The notes under the pieces were generated by a model, which worked only from the letters and a program-made list of their open reading frames with translations, had not been told where the DNA came from and did not search any database. Shown here piece after piece: positions 17,970 through 26,285 of a stretch of DNA of 32,234 nucleotides. Position numbers and translations under genes: made by a program. This DNA is from Collimonas sp. OK307 (GTDB lineage: Bacteria > Pseudomonadota > Gammaproteobacteria > Burkholderiales > Burkholderiaceae_D). Numbering within the stretch: position 1 is the first letter of the stretch; every line of letters starts with the position of its first letter. The stretch covers positions 1 through 32,234 of the forward strand of contig NZ_FOQI01000028.1 of NCBI RefSeq assembly GCF_900113705.1, in the 5' to 3' direction.

Positions 17970-19397
17970 TTGAATAAAATCCGCGCAATCAGTCTCTTTA
18001 TTTTGTCTTCAGCCTTGTTGAGCGGTGTTCAGGCACAAGAGTCTTCCGCCGGATTGCCGGCGCCGTTCAGCAAAGCCTTGCAAGTTGCCGGGATTCCGGT
18101 CCAAAGCGTCGGTGTGTATGTGCAGGAAGTCGATGGCACCGGAAGAGTGCTGGCATCGGCCAACGCCGGCGTGCCGTTCAATCCGGCGTCGACCATGAAA
18201 CTGGTGACGACCGACGCCGCGTTGGAATTGCTGGGGCCGACCTATCGCTGGAAAACCCAGGCATACACCAACGGCAGCCAGGTCGGCAATGTACTGCAAG
18301 GCGATCTGATCTTCAAAGGCAACGGCGACCCCAAGCTGGTGCTGGAAAATTTCTGGCTGTTCCTGCGTCAGATCCGCGCCAAGGGCATTCGCGACATCCG
18401 CGGCAATATCGTCCTCGACCGCAGCACGTTTGATGAGAATGCCTACGATCCTTCCGAATTCGACGGCGATCCGATGAAACCGTATAACGTCGGCCCCGAC
18501 GCCTTGCTGCTGAACTACAAGACACTGACTTTCCAGTTCGTACCGAACCAGGAAACACGCCAGGTCAATGTGCTGACCGATCCGCCGATGAGCGGCTACC
18601 CGGTTACGCCGCCGCGCCTGGGCGGCGGCAATTGCGATGACTGGCAAGGCAAGCTGCAAGCGGCGGTGGATGCCGACGGCGCCAGTTTCAACGGCGCGAT
18701 GCCGGCCTCTTGCGGTGAAAAGACCTGGTACGTCAATCCCTACAAGATGAGCTCCACCCAATACTTTGGCGCGGTATTCCGGCAAATGTGGGCCGATCTC
18801 GGCGGTACATTCAGCGGCGTGGTGAAAAGCGGGGTGATGCCGGCCGACAGCAACCTGATCAGCGAATGGAGCTCGGTGACCTTGCCGGAAGTAATCCGTG
18901 ACATAAACAAATACAGCAACAACGTGATGGCACGGCAAGTGCTGCTGACCATTGCCTCCGATATTCTGAAAGTCCCGGCCACGCCGGAACGCGGCGCGCG
19001 CGCCATCCAAAGCTGGTTGACCAACAAGGGCATAGATGCCAGCGGCCTGGTAATCGAAAATGGCTCCGGACTGTCACGCAACGAAAGGATTTCCGCCAAG
19101 ACCATGGGCCGCATGATGGCCTCCGCATTCCAGTCGCCGACCATGCCCGAATTCGTCTCGTCGATGCCGCTGGTAGGTTACGACGGCACCATGCGCAAGC
19201 GCCTCAAAAACCAAACCGTAGCAGGCCAGGCCCACGTCAAGACCGGCACCCTGAACGATGTCAGAGCAATCGCCGGCTACGTCCTGGCCGCCTCCGGCAA
19301 ATACTACGCAGTGGTATGTCTGATCAACCACCCCAACGCCCCCAGCGGCCAAGCCGCCCAAGACGGCCTGCTGCAGTGGGTATACGAAAATGGTTGA
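17970..19397 (+). CDS. dacB: D-alanyl-D-alanine carboxypeptidase/endopeptidase (PBP4)
   Basis: Periplasmic penicillin-binding protein of peptidase family S13, 475 residues. It trims peptidoglycan by cleaving terminal D-Ala or cross-links. The active-site triad is complete: SxxK as STMK (Ser74, Lys77), SxN as SNN (Ser316-Asn318), and KTG (424-426). The signal peptide is MNKIRAISLFILSSALLSGVQA, cleaved before QESS. The start is a TTG at 17970; no ATG or GTG lies between the upstream in-frame stop and this codon, and the signal peptide begins right there. No strong ribosome-binding site is seen, so expression may be low. Length and motif spacing are typical of class C PBP4. Confidence 0.95.
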   Translation: MNKIRAISLFILSSALLSGVQAQESSAGLPAPFSKALQVAGIPVQSVGVYVQEVDGTGRVLASANAGVPFNPASTMKLVTTDAALELLGPTYRWKTQAYTNGSQVGNVLQGDLIFKGNGDPKLVLENFWLFLRQIRAKGIRDIRGNIVLDRSTFDENAYDPSEFDGDPMKPYNVGPDALLLNYKTLTFQFVPNQETRQVNVLTDPPMSGYPVTPPRLGGGNCDDWQGKLQAAVDADGASFNGAMPASCGEKTWYVNPYKMSSTQYFGAVFRQMWADLGGTFSGVVKSGVMPADSNLISEWSSVTLPEVIRDINKYSNNVMARQVLLTIASDILKVPATPERGARAIQSWLTNKGIDASGLVIENGSGLSRNERISAKTMGRMMASAFQSPTMPEFVSSMPLVGYDGTMRKRLKNQTVAGQAHVKTGTLNDVRAIAGYVLAASGKYYAVVCLINHPNAPSGQAAQDGLLQWVYENG

Positions 19398-19419
19398 AAT
19401 AGCGTTTAGTTAAAGTCAG

Positions 19420-19469
19420 TTAAATCGACTCTGACCCCAATTAATTAATTGGGGTCAGAGTCGATTTAA
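19420..19469. repeat. Perfect 50-bp palindrome (GGGGTCAGAGTCG family)
   Basis: Two 25-bp arms are exactly complementary with no spacer; the centre lies between 19444 and 19445. The right arm begins TTAATTGGGGTCAGAGTCG. It sits between the convergent dacB and TPM-protein genes and has no T-run. A related element is at 4617-4672. Confidence 0.9.
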
Positions 19470-19477
19470 TCGGGCGA

Positions 19478-19981
19478 TTACAAGACCAGCGGTTTGTCCG
19501 ATAGCTCGTTCTTTTTCCGGCCTTGATCGGGGAAGTGCCGCGTTAGCAGGGTGTTCATTTGTTCCAGCGCGGCGAGCGTGCTGTCGTGGAAGGCGCCGTT
19601 GGCGAATTCCTTGGTCATGGTTTTGCACACGGCTTGCCATTCGGCAGCCTTGGTGGCGCGGCCGATGGCGCGGTCGACAATGATCTCGACCTTGTGATCG
19701 GCCAGGTTCACATAGAGCAAGACACCGACGTTTTCTTCCGTGTCCCAGATCCGATAGTGCGAGAACAGCTCATGGGCGCGATTGCGTGAGGTTACGCCAT
19801 TGAGTATTGAGGGCAAGCTCAGCGAGCCTTCCACAATCATTTTGACTTCGGCTCGATGGGTGACCTCGCCGTCTGCAATTTTCTGCTGGATAGCCTTGAG
19901 CGTGGCTGCAGAGAATGCGCGTTGTGTACTGCGTCGCGTTGTTAGCAAATGGCGCCAGATGCGTTGTAAAGTATTTCCCAT
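19478..19981 (-). CDS. TPM-domain protein, cytoplasmic type (second TPM gene)
   Basis: 167-residue protein of the TPM_phosphatase (DUF477) family. There is no signal peptide or membrane helix, so unlike its neighbour it appears cytosolic or peripheral. The TPM core covers about residues 30-140, with LFSHYRIWDTEENVGVLLYVNLADHKVEIIVDRAIGRATKAAEWQAVCKTM as its recognisable part. The ATG at 19981 is preferred; it overlaps the TGA of the upstream TPM gene (TGATG), and GGGAG lies 7 nt before it. TTG and GTG codons just upstream are alternatives. It is the last gene of lemA-TPM-TPM. TPM proteins occur with LemA in many bacteria, but their molecular role is unsettled, so no enzyme activity is assigned. 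Confidence 0.85.
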   Translation of the reverse strand: MGNTLQRIWRHLLTTRRSTQRAFSAATLKAIQQKIADGEVTHRAEVKMIVEGSLSLPSILNGVTSRNRAHELFSHYRIWDTEENVGVLLYVNLADHKVEIIVDRAIGRATKAAEWQAVCKTMTKEFANGAFHDSTLAALEQMNTLLTRHFPDQGRKKNELSDKPLVL

Positions 19982-20865
19982 CACCAATCTCCCGACGCGC
20001 CGCCGCCATCGAATCCACCGCCGCCGCCGGAAAAGCCGCCACCGCCGCCAAAACCACCACCACCGCCACCTCCAAAACCACCGCCGCCACGTCCGCCCTG
20101 GCTTAAGATGCTGCCAATGATGACACCAGCGGCATTGCCCCAGACGTTGTTGTTAAGCGCGCGGCCAGAACCTGCACCGCCGCCGCGCGCACGCGAAATG
20201 ATGGTGATCAAGATGAAGAAACCGAAGAACAGCAGCGGCGCCAAAGCGCCAAGCAAGTCGGAAGAGGGCTCTTGGGCTGGCCCGGACTTACGGCTGGGCG
20301 GTGCAAAATTCTCTTGGTCAAGCAATGGCATGATGGCCGAGATGCCGGCAGTCAGGCCGCCGTAATAGTCGTTTTTCGAAAAATACGGCGCGATGATTTC
20401 CTGCAATACACGCTTGGACTGGGCATCGGTCAACGTGCCCTGAACCCCGCGCCCGGTCAAGATCATCATGCGCCGCAAGGCTTTCGGATTGTCTTTCGCT
20501 ACTAACAGGATGACGCCATCATCGATCCCTTTGCGGCCCAGTTTCCAGGCATCGGCCACCCGTACGGCATAGTCCTCGATGCCTTCCGGCTCGGTTTTGC
20601 TGAGCAGCAGGATTGCGATCTGGCTGCCGGTGCGCGCCTCGTATTCGCTCAAGGTATTGTCGAGCGCGTCGCGCTGGGCCGGCTGAAGCATGCCGACCAG
20701 GTCGGTGACATGCGCTTTCAGGGGCGGCACAGGCACCTGCGTCGCCATGGTCTGCGCCATGACGGGCGCGGCCAACAGGCTCAGCAGCGCCAGACAACAG
20801 GCCAGCGCCGGGGCCAATAACCGCGCGCGGATTGCAGGGATCGCAAGGACTACCTTAAGCGACAT
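19981..20865 (-). CDS. TPM-domain membrane protein with Gly-rich tail (YgcG-like)
   Basis: 294-residue exported membrane protein. The signal peptide is ARLLAPALACCLALLSLLAAPVMAQ (about residues 14-38). The periplasmic TPM domain (about 48-180) carries the family pattern VTDLVGMLQPAQRDALDNTLSEYEARTGSQIAILLLSK, then GRKGIDDGVILLVAKDNPKALRRMMILTGRGVQGTLTD. A transmembrane helix (LLGALAPLLFFGFFILITII, about 205-224) precedes a tail of some 40 residues made almost wholly of Gly with Phe, ending GASGDW. This layout is the YgcG type. The start codon overlaps the stop of lemA (TAATG), and its stop overlaps the next start, so the three genes are translationally coupled. The function is unknown. Confidence 0.9.
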   Translation of the reverse strand: MSLKVVLAIPAIRARLLAPALACCLALLSLLAAPVMAQTMATQVPVPPLKAHVTDLVGMLQPAQRDALDNTLSEYEARTGSQIAILLLSKTEPEGIEDYAVRVADAWKLGRKGIDDGVILLVAKDNPKALRRMMILTGRGVQGTLTDAQSKRVLQEIIAPYFSKNDYYGGLTAGISAIMPLLDQENFAPPSRKSGPAQEPSSDLLGALAPLLFFGFFILITIISRARGGGAGSGRALNNNVWGNAAGVIIGSILSQGGRGGGGFGGGGGGGFGGGGGFSGGGGGFDGGGASGDW

Positions 20866-21464
20866 TATTTTTTGCCACCGAAATCAACATCAGGCGAAGT
20901 CGAAATGGCTTTTTCATTATCCACAGTGAACGAAGGCTTGACCTTGTAGCTCATCACCATCGCGGTCAGATTGGTCGGGAAACTACGTGCCAGCACGTTG
21001 TAATCCTGGACTGCGACGATGTAGCGGTTACGCGCCACCTTGATGCGGTTTTCTATGCCTTCCAGTTGCGACTGGGCATCGCGGTACAAACCGTCGGCTT
21101 TCAGTTGCGGGTAATTTTCAGACACAGCCATCAAGCGCGACAAGGCCGATGACAACTGCCCTTGCACTTGCTGGAATTTCTCGAACGCGGCGGGATCGTT
21201 CAGCACTTCCGGCGTGATCTGGAAGCTGGTCGCTGCGGAGCGGGCTTTGGTCACCGCTTCAAAAGTAGCTTCTTCATGGACGGCATAGGCTTTCACGATC
21301 TGGGCGATTTTCGGCACCAGGTCGGCGCGCCCTTGATATTGATTGACCACTTCGCCCCAAGCGGCTTTTACAGCCTCATCCTTGGTTTGGAAATCGTTGT
21401 AGCCACAAGCGCTGAGCAACGAAGCGAAGGCAGCAATAGCCAGCCATTTGAAGAAAATTTTCAT
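20865..21464 (-). CDS. lemA: LemA family lipoprotein
   Basis: 199-residue LemA-family protein. The ATG at 21464 gives MKIFFKWLAIAAFASLLSAC, a lipoprotein signal with lipobox LSAC (Cys20); AGGGAT lies 5 nt upstream. An extension to 21506 is unlikely. The rest is helical, with the family block KAAWGEVVNQYQGRADLVPKIAQIVKAYAVHEEATFEAVTKARS and the later NYPQLKADGLYRDAQSQLEGIENRIKVARNRYIVAVQDYNVLARSFPTNLTAMV. It is the first gene of a coupled trio with two TPM genes and divergent from pyrF. LemA function is unknown; linkage to TPM proteins is common across bacteria and points to a shared envelope process. Confidence 0.93.
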   Translation of the reverse strand: MKIFFKWLAIAAFASLLSACGYNDFQTKDEAVKAAWGEVVNQYQGRADLVPKIAQIVKAYAVHEEATFEAVTKARSAATSFQITPEVLNDPAAFEKFQQVQGQLSSALSRLMAVSENYPQLKADGLYRDAQSQLEGIENRIKVARNRYIVAVQDYNVLARSFPTNLTAMVMSYKVKPSFTVDNEKAISTSPDVDFGGKK

Positions 21465-21604
21465 GGATATCCCTGATAAAAGAAACAATGTAATGCACGT
21501 TAGCAAACTATCGATAGCTGCTCAAGTGTTAAATAGCCGCTACTCCGGTTATTCCCGGCTAAATTGGACTTACAATGCGGGGTTCGTATTATTGAGGCTT
21601 GATC

Positions 21605-22432
21605 GTGACTTTTATCGAAAAACTATCCGCCGCCTGGAGCGCCAACAATTCTTTGCTGTGCGTCGGGCTAGACCCGGATATTACTAAATTACCATCGCAT
21701 TTGCAGCAGCAGCCGGATGGCATCTTTACTTTCTGCAAGGAAATTATAGACGCTACCGCCGCCACTGCGTGCGCTTTCAAGCCGCAGATTGCCTATTTTT
21801 CCGCCATACGCGCAGAAGACCAGTTGGAAGCGATTTGCGATTACTTGCGCAAAAACTACCCGCAGATACCGATTGTGATGGACGCCAAGCGTGGCGACAT
21901 TGGCGCCACCGCCGAGCAATATGCACGCGAAGCATTCGAGCGCTACGGTGCCGACGCCGTGACGGTGAGCCCCTACATGGGCTTCGACTCGGTCGCACCG
22001 TACCTGGAATGGAAGGATCGCGGCGCCATCGTGTTATGCCGTACTTCCAATGCCGGTGGTTCGGATCTGCAATTCCTGAACGTGGATGGCGTACCGCTGT
22101 ACCAGCACGTGGCGCGCCTGGTGGCTGAAAAATGGAATACCAACGGCCAATGCGGCCTGGTGGTCGGAGCTACTTTCCCGCAGGAATTGGCGCAAGTACG
22201 CAGCATCATCGGCGACATGCCGTTGCTGGTGCCGGGCGTGGGTGCTCAAGGTGGCGATATCCAGGCAACCGTGAATGCCGGTAAAACGGCAAACGGCATG
22301 GGCATGATGATCAATTCATCGCGCGCTATCTTGTACGCCAAGCCCGATCAGGCTGGCGGCGAAGACTTTGCCCGGGCCGCGCGCCGCGTGGCCGAAGAAA
22401 CCCGCGATGCGATCAATCGTTTTCGGGGCTGA
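21605..22432 (+). CDS. pyrF: Orotidine 5'-phosphate decarboxylase (type 2)
   Basis: Catalyses OMP to UMP, the last step of de novo pyrimidine synthesis, in the cytoplasm. 275 residues, the size of the longer 'type 2' PyrF rather than the 230-residue E. coli form. The catalytic signature is [17 protein letters not shown] with the central Lys95; other conserved parts are [12 protein letters not shown] near the N-terminus and [15 protein letters not shown]. The start is GTG at 21605, with GAGG 8 nt upstream; a TTG 6 bp earlier is too close to that site. It is divergent from lemA and convergent with pncC. Confidence 0.96.
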   Translation: MTFIEKLSAAWSANNSLLCVGLDPDITKLPSHLQQQPDGIFTFCKEIIDATAATACAFKPQIAYFSAIRAEDQLEAICDYLRKNYPQIPIVMDAKRGDIGATAEQYAREAFERYGADAVTVSPYMGFDSVAPYLEWKDRGAIVLCRTSNAGGSDLQFLNVDGVPLYQHVARLVAEKWNTNGQCGLVVGATFPQELAQVRSIIGDMPLLVPGVGAQGGDIQATVNAGKTANGMGMMINSSRAILYAKPDQAGGEDFARAARRVAEETRDAINRFRG

Positions 22433-22445
22433 GGACTGAGACTAA

Positions 22446-22466
22446 CGGGCCCGAGCATCGGGTCCG
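22446..22466. terminator. Weak hairpin between pyrF and pncC
   Basis: CGGGCCCGA and TCGGGTCCG pair with one imperfect position around a 3-nt loop. There is no T-run on either strand, so this is at best a weak or factor-dependent terminator between the convergent genes. Confidence 0.35.
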
Positions 22467-22482
22467 AATATCCGGCCTGAAA

Positions 22483-22986
22483 TTATTTCAGGAAGCGCAA
22501 TAAGCCTTGCAAGGCATGAATCACGGTTTGTTCGCGCACAGCACGCCGGTCGCCTGAGAACACCAGGCGCTCAGTATGGGTGTGATGGCCGACTGACCAG
22601 CCAAAACAGACAGTGCCGACCGGTTTGCCAGGTACTGCACCGCCCGGGCCGGCAATGCCGGTGGTGGAGACGGTGACGTCGGCATTACTGTTGGCCAGCG
22701 CGCCTTCCGCCATGGCGCCAGCGATTTCTTCGCTGACCGTGCCATATTGGGCAATCTCGGCCTCCGGAATATCCAGCAATTCGGTCTTGGATCCGTTGGA
22801 ATAGGTGACGAAACCGCAGTCGAACCATTCCGAGGAACCGGCGATTTCAGTGATCGCTTGCGACACGCCGCCGCCAGTGCACGATTCGGCGGTAGACAAG
22901 AACCAGTTCCTGGCCTGCAGGGCGCGCCCGACTTGTGCTGCCAGATCAGTAATTTGTTCAGTGGTATCGTCAAGCGCGGTGTTCAT
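22483..22986 (-). CDS. pncC: Nicotinamide-nucleotide amidohydrolase (CinA C-terminal type)
   Basis: 167-residue stand-alone CinA C-terminal domain. Characterised members (PncC) deamidate NMN to nicotinate mononucleotide in NAD salvage. Motifs include the nucleophile region STAESCTGGGVSQAI (about residues 31-45), YSNGSKTELLDIP, the glycine loop STTGIAGPGGAVPGKPVGTVCFGW (about 107-130), and a C-terminal helix with RRAVREQTVIHALQGLLRFL. There is no N-terminal MoeA-like domain. It is the last gene of the thiL-pgpA-pncC group, 88 bp after pgpA, an arrangement common in beta-proteobacteria. The reaction is inferred from the family. Confidence 0.92.
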   Translation of the reverse strand: MNTALDDTTEQITDLAAQVGRALQARNWFLSTAESCTGGGVSQAITEIAGSSEWFDCGFVTYSNGSKTELLDIPEAEIAQYGTVSEEIAGAMAEGALANSNADVTVSTTGIAGPGGAVPGKPVGTVCFGWSVGHHTHTERLVFSGDRRAVREQTVIHALQGLLRFLK

Positions 22987-23074
22987 GTCGAAGCTCCTGT
23001 TATCTGCCTGGTAGGTGGTTACATACTGCCACTTGTGGCGGCCAGATGCAATCCGTCAAAGCCAGGCAGGTAAC

Positions 23075-23593
23075 TTAAAACAATCGCCACAGGGCCAATA
23101 CCAGCAGCGTATAAAACGCTGCCACAATGTCATCCCACATGACACCGAAGCCGCCCTTCAAATGCCGGTCGAAATAGGCAATCGGCGGCGGTTTGACCAT
23201 GTCGAAAAAACGGAACACGACAAAGGCGCCAAACTGTGCCGGCAAACTGGCTGGCGTGACCAGCACCAGTACTAGCCAGAACGCGATGATTTCATCCCAC
23301 ACCATGCTGCCGTGATCCGGAGCGCCAAGATGGCGGCCGGTGCTCTGGCAAGTCCAGATGCCGACCACAAAACCGGCGGCGATGATCACCAGCCAGTTCA
23401 GCGGCGTGAAAATTTCCGGCCAGCGGGTAGTCAGCACCACATACGATAACCAGCCGAACAAGGTGCCGAAGGTACCCGGCATGATGGGCGAGAGTCCGCT
23501 GCCAAAACCTTGTGCAATGAAGTGCGCCGGGTGCGACAACATGAAGCGGGCGCTAGCTTTGATCGGTTTAGGAGTGGGGGTGGCTTGAGTCAT
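23075..23593 (-). CDS. pgpA: Phosphatidylglycerophosphatase A
   Basis: 172-residue inner-membrane enzyme that removes phosphate from phosphatidylglycerol phosphate to give phosphatidylglycerol. Family features are FGSGLSPIMPGTFGTLFGWLSY (about residues 30-51), a membrane segment LNWLVIIAAGFVVGIWTC, and the acidic DHGSMVWDEIIAFWLVLVLVTP, whose Asp and Glu are likely metal ligands. FRFFDMVKPPPIAYFDRHLKGGFGVMWDDIVAAFY follows, with a hydrophobic C-terminus. It lies 24 bp after thiL in the same operon. No strong ribosome-binding site is visible, consistent with coupling to thiL. Confidence 0.95.
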   Translation of the reverse strand: MTQATPTPKPIKASARFMLSHPAHFIAQGFGSGLSPIMPGTFGTLFGWLSYVVLTTRWPEIFTPLNWLVIIAAGFVVGIWTCQSTGRHLGAPDHGSMVWDEIIAFWLVLVLVTPASLPAQFGAFVVFRFFDMVKPPPIAYFDRHLKGGFGVMWDDIVAAFYTLLVLALWRLF

Positions 23594-23617
23594 GTAGCGC
23601 GGGTCAGGTTGCGTGAA

Positions 23618-24601
23618 TCAGGTTGAGAGAAAGTGATCGAAGGAAGCAAGTTGCAGCATAAGCGGAGCATTGTCGGCATCGCACAGGCGCAGGCCATGGC
23701 TGGCGTCAATGCTGCCGATGCGGGTCACTGCCGTAGCCGCCGCGTGGCCTGCGGCCAGCACTGCATCGCGCCGGTCGGCGGGCGCGGTAAAGCACAATTC
23801 ATAATCGTCGCCGCCGGCCAGGGTGAAGTGGCGGCGGATCGCCTGGGTTTGTTGCGACAGGACCGGGCCGGCCGGCAGGCTGTCGACCGCCAGCGTAGCG
23901 CCGACGCCGGAGCGCTTCAGGATATGACCTAGATCACCGACCAGTCCGTCCGAAATGTCGATCGCCGCACGCGCGATACCGCGCAAGGCCAGACCCAGGG
24001 TTACGCGCGGTGTCGGCTGGTGCATGCGCGTCGCCGCCAGCGCATGACGCTCGGCATCCATGGCCAGCTGACCTGCCAGCTCATGCCGATAACCCGCCAG
24101 CGCCAGCCGCGCATCGCCCAATGTGCCGGAGACCCAGATATCGTCGCCGGCTTGCGCCGCATCCCGGCGCAGAGCCTGGCCCGGCAGGGTTTCGCCGAAT
24201 ACCGTGATGCAGATATTCAACGGACCCTTGGTCGTATCGCCACCGATCAACTCGCAATGATGCTCATCGGCCAACGCTAGCAGACCGGCTGAAAACGGCG
24301 CCAGCCATTCTTCGCGCGCGGCGGGTAGCGCCAACGCCAGCGTAAACGCCAGCGGGCGGGCGCCCATCGCCGCCAGGTCGGACAGGTTGACCGCCAGGCA
24401 TTTATGGCCCAGCGTGAATGGATCGGCATCGGGGAAAAAATGCCGCCCCTCCACCAGCATGTCGGTGGAAATGGCCATTTGCATACCGGCCGTGGGCGTC
24501 AGCAATGCGCAGTCGTCGCCGATGCCAAGGGCAATATGATCAATATTGCTGCGCGCCGTGCGAGTGAAATAGCGGGAGATTAGGTCGAATTCGGACAACA
24601 T
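23618..24601 (-). CDS. thiL: Thiamine-monophosphate kinase
   Basis: Phosphorylates thiamine monophosphate to thiamine pyrophosphate with ATP. 327 residues from the ATG at 24601, which gives the family start MLSEFDLISRYF; a 9-codon extension is possible. Motifs in order: GIGDDCALL (Mg/ATP binding), STDMLVEGRHFF, LGHKCLAVNLSDLAAMGARPLAFTLALALP, LIGGDTTKGPLNICITVFG, AAIDISDGLVGDLGHI and FTLAGGDDYELCFTAP. TACAAT lies close to the start codon, which hints at a very short leader. It is the first gene of thiL-pgpA-pncC. Confidence 0.95.
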   Translation of the reverse strand: MLSEFDLISRYFTRTARSNIDHIALGIGDDCALLTPTAGMQMAISTDMLVEGRHFFPDADPFTLGHKCLAVNLSDLAAMGARPLAFTLALALPAAREEWLAPFSAGLLALADEHHCELIGGDTTKGPLNICITVFGETLPGQALRRDAAQAGDDIWVSGTLGDARLALAGYRHELAGQLAMDAERHALAATRMHQPTPRVTLGLALRGIARAAIDISDGLVGDLGHILKRSGVGATLAVDSLPAGPVLSQQTQAIRRHFTLAGGDDYELCFTAPADRRDAVLAAGHAAATAVTRIGSIDASHGLRLCDADNAPLMLQLASFDHFLST

Positions 24602-24684
24602 TCGTAGATTGTACCGAATGGCGGCCAATTACAGCGGTTTTGCTTAGTTTTTCGAATCAAATGATTGTGCAGTGGCAAATGTGC

Positions 24685-25254
24685 TCAAAATGGCGCCCCG
24701 CAACTGGTGGTGCGCGAAACAGCACCTTTCTGCATGATGTCTTCACCCTTGGTATTGCCGACCGAAATCTGCGTCACGCAATAGGTGCCGTTCGGCCCGG
24801 TCACCTTGGTCACCCGCTGGCCATCCGGCCGGGTAATGTCTTCCATAGTGGTTTCACCTGGCTTGGGCGTCTCTTTCTGCACGACTGGCCCTGCAAGGGC
24901 TTTTTCCAGTATTTGTTGTCTGGTTGGTTCTTTTGCGGCTGGTGCTGCCGGTTCGCTGGCCGGCGGCGAATCCTTACGCAGGTCGCGGTCTATCTTTCCG
25001 ATATTGCGTTTCGCGGCATCGACCATGTCCTCGGCGGAGGGCCGGTGGGAAGCTGCAGGTAGTTGCGGCGCCGTACTGCCGGGAGCGACCGGCTGATAAT
25101 GCGTATCCTCGACCGTTATCGTTCCGGGCGGCAGCGGAGGTACTTGCTCTCCCGCCTGCGCGAGCGGAAACTGGGAGAGGGCAAGCAGCGACACCGCGGC
25201 TGCCAATCTGGCAAACCGTTTGTCGATACGGGGAAAAAATTGGATCATCAACAT
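24685..25254 (-). CDS. Hypothetical secreted proline-rich protein
   Basis: 189-residue protein with no recognised domain. A signal peptide is likely (FARLAAAVSLLALSQFPLAQAG, about residues 14-35). The middle is low-complexity and rich in Pro and Ala (SPPASEPAAPAAKEPTRQQ). The C-terminal 60 residues are more ordered (ITRPDGQRVTKVTGPNGTYCVTQISVG, then KGAVSRTTSCGAPF) and carry two cysteines that could form a disulphide. It is predicted to be periplasmic. Starts at 25254 and 25248 are both possible; AGGA lies about 10 nt before the first. It lies between trmB (104 bp upstream) and thiL, on the same strand. Confidence 0.75.
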   Translation of the reverse strand: MLMIQFFPRIDKRFARLAAAVSLLALSQFPLAQAGEQVPPLPPGTITVEDTHYQPVAPGSTAPQLPAASHRPSAEDMVDAAKRNIGKIDRDLRKDSPPASEPAAPAAKEPTRQQILEKALAGPVVQKETPKPGETTMEDITRPDGQRVTKVTGPNGTYCVTQISVGNTKGEDIMQKGAVSRTTSCGAPF

Positions 25255-25358
25255 GCCGCAGAATCCTATGACAATTGCATTTTCCTGGCGCTACGCTTTA
25301 TGCAGCGCCAACCGTCAGCTCAAGCGCGTGTATTAAACTCGTGCTTCAAACTCGTGCA

Positions 25359-26066
25359 TTAAACGCGCGTAAATACCAGATCCCAGACCCCATGCCCGAG
25401 ACGCAAGCCGCGATTCTCGAATTTGGTCACCGGCCGATAATCTGGCCGCTCCGCATAAGTCTCTGCGGTATTCTTCAACAGCGGCTCAGCGCTCAACACT
25501 TCCAGCATCTGCTCAGCATACTCCTGCCAGTCGGTCGCGCAATGCAGATAACCGCCCGGCGCAATGCGCGACGCCAGCAAACTGACCAGCGGCCCCTGGA
25601 TCAGGCGGCGTTTGTTATGCCGAGCCTTGTGCCAGGGATCAGGGAAGAACACATGAGCGCCGGCCAATGAGCCGGGCGCAATCATATTCGTCAGTACTTC
25701 CACCGCATCGTGCTGGATCAAGCGCAAATTGTTCAATTGCTGCTCGCCGATCAGCTTCAGCAAGCTACCGACGCCAGGCGTATGGACCTCGACGCCAAGG
25801 AAATTCTTTTCCGGCATGCCGGCGGCAATCTTCGCCGAAGTTTCACCCATGCCGAAACCGATTTCCAGGATGGTCGGCGCGCTGCGCTCGAAAACCTGGT
25901 CGAGATCGGCCACTGACTTGTCATAAGGAACGCAAAAACGCGGCCCCAATTCCTCGATGGCACGCGCCTGCGCCGTCGACAAGCGCCCGGCGCGCGTGAC
26001 GAAGCTGCGGATCCTGTGCTCGGTAGGATCGTAAAAGAGGGGTTTGCCGGATTTGTTTTCTGACAT
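25359..26066 (-). CDS. trmB: tRNA (guanine-N7-)-methyltransferase
   Basis: SAM-dependent enzyme that makes m7G46 in the variable loop of tRNAs. 235 residues. The SAM-binding motif is [16 protein letters not shown] (about residues 70-85), followed by the acidic [33 protein letters not shown] carries the PDPW signature of TrmB, and the C-terminal [19 protein letters not shown] is also characteristic. A basic N-terminal extension precedes the fold. It lies 130 bp downstream of tRNA-Gly on the same strand, separated by a terminator, so the two are probably not co-transcribed. Confidence 0.96.
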   Translation of the reverse strand: MSENKSGKPLFYDPTEHRIRSFVTRAGRLSTAQARAIEELGPRFCVPYDKSVADLDQVFERSAPTILEIGFGMGETSAKIAAGMPEKNFLGVEVHTPGVGSLLKLIGEQQLNNLRLIQHDAVEVLTNMIAPGSLAGAHVFFPDPWHKARHNKRRLIQGPLVSLLASRIAPGGYLHCATDWQEYAEQMLEVLSAEPLLKNTAETYAERPDYRPVTKFENRGLRLGHGVWDLVFTRV

Positions 26067-26165
26067 GCTTAATTAGTAAAAGGTTAGGGTGAGGCCAGTG
26101 CTGGATTGCCGGAAGCTGCAGCGTCATTGTAACGCCAGACAATTGATCGCCTCAAAAATACAAAT

Positions 26166-26186
26166 GGCACCTGAGTAACAGGTGCC
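26166..26186 (-). terminator. Terminator of tRNA-Gly
   Basis: 8-bp perfect stem (GGCACCTG / CAGGTGCC) with a 5-nt loop, 10 bp beyond the tRNA 3' end. On the minus strand a T-rich run (ATTTGTATTTTT) follows. Confidence 0.8.
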
Positions 26187-26196
26187 AGCGCTGATC

Positions 26197-26270
26197 TGGA
26201 GCGGGTAGAGGGGATCGAACCCTCGTCTAAAGCTTGGGAAGCTTTCGTTCTACCATTGAACTACACCCGC
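26197..26270 (-). tRNA. tRNA-Gly (anticodon CCC)
   Basis: 74 nt including an encoded CCA end. The acceptor stem is GCGGGTG paired with TACCCGC (one G-U). The D-arm is GTTCAATGGTAGAAC, the anticodon stem is AAAGC/GCTTT with loop TTCCCAA, and the T-arm is GAGGGTTCGATCCCCTC. The anticodon lies at 26236-26238 (minus strand) and reads GGG glycine codons. The sequence is close to E. coli glyU. Confidence 0.98.
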
Positions 26271-26285
26271 AAGATCTTGATTTTA

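Noticed and set aside
18009-19010. 333-codon minus-strand frame antisense to dacB
   Set aside because: dacB carries all three active-site motifs on the plus strand; this frame has no recognisable feature.
25335-25357. AAACTCGTGC direct repeat just after trmB
   Set aside because: Two short copies 13 bp apart, probably a local slippage duplication with no evident role.
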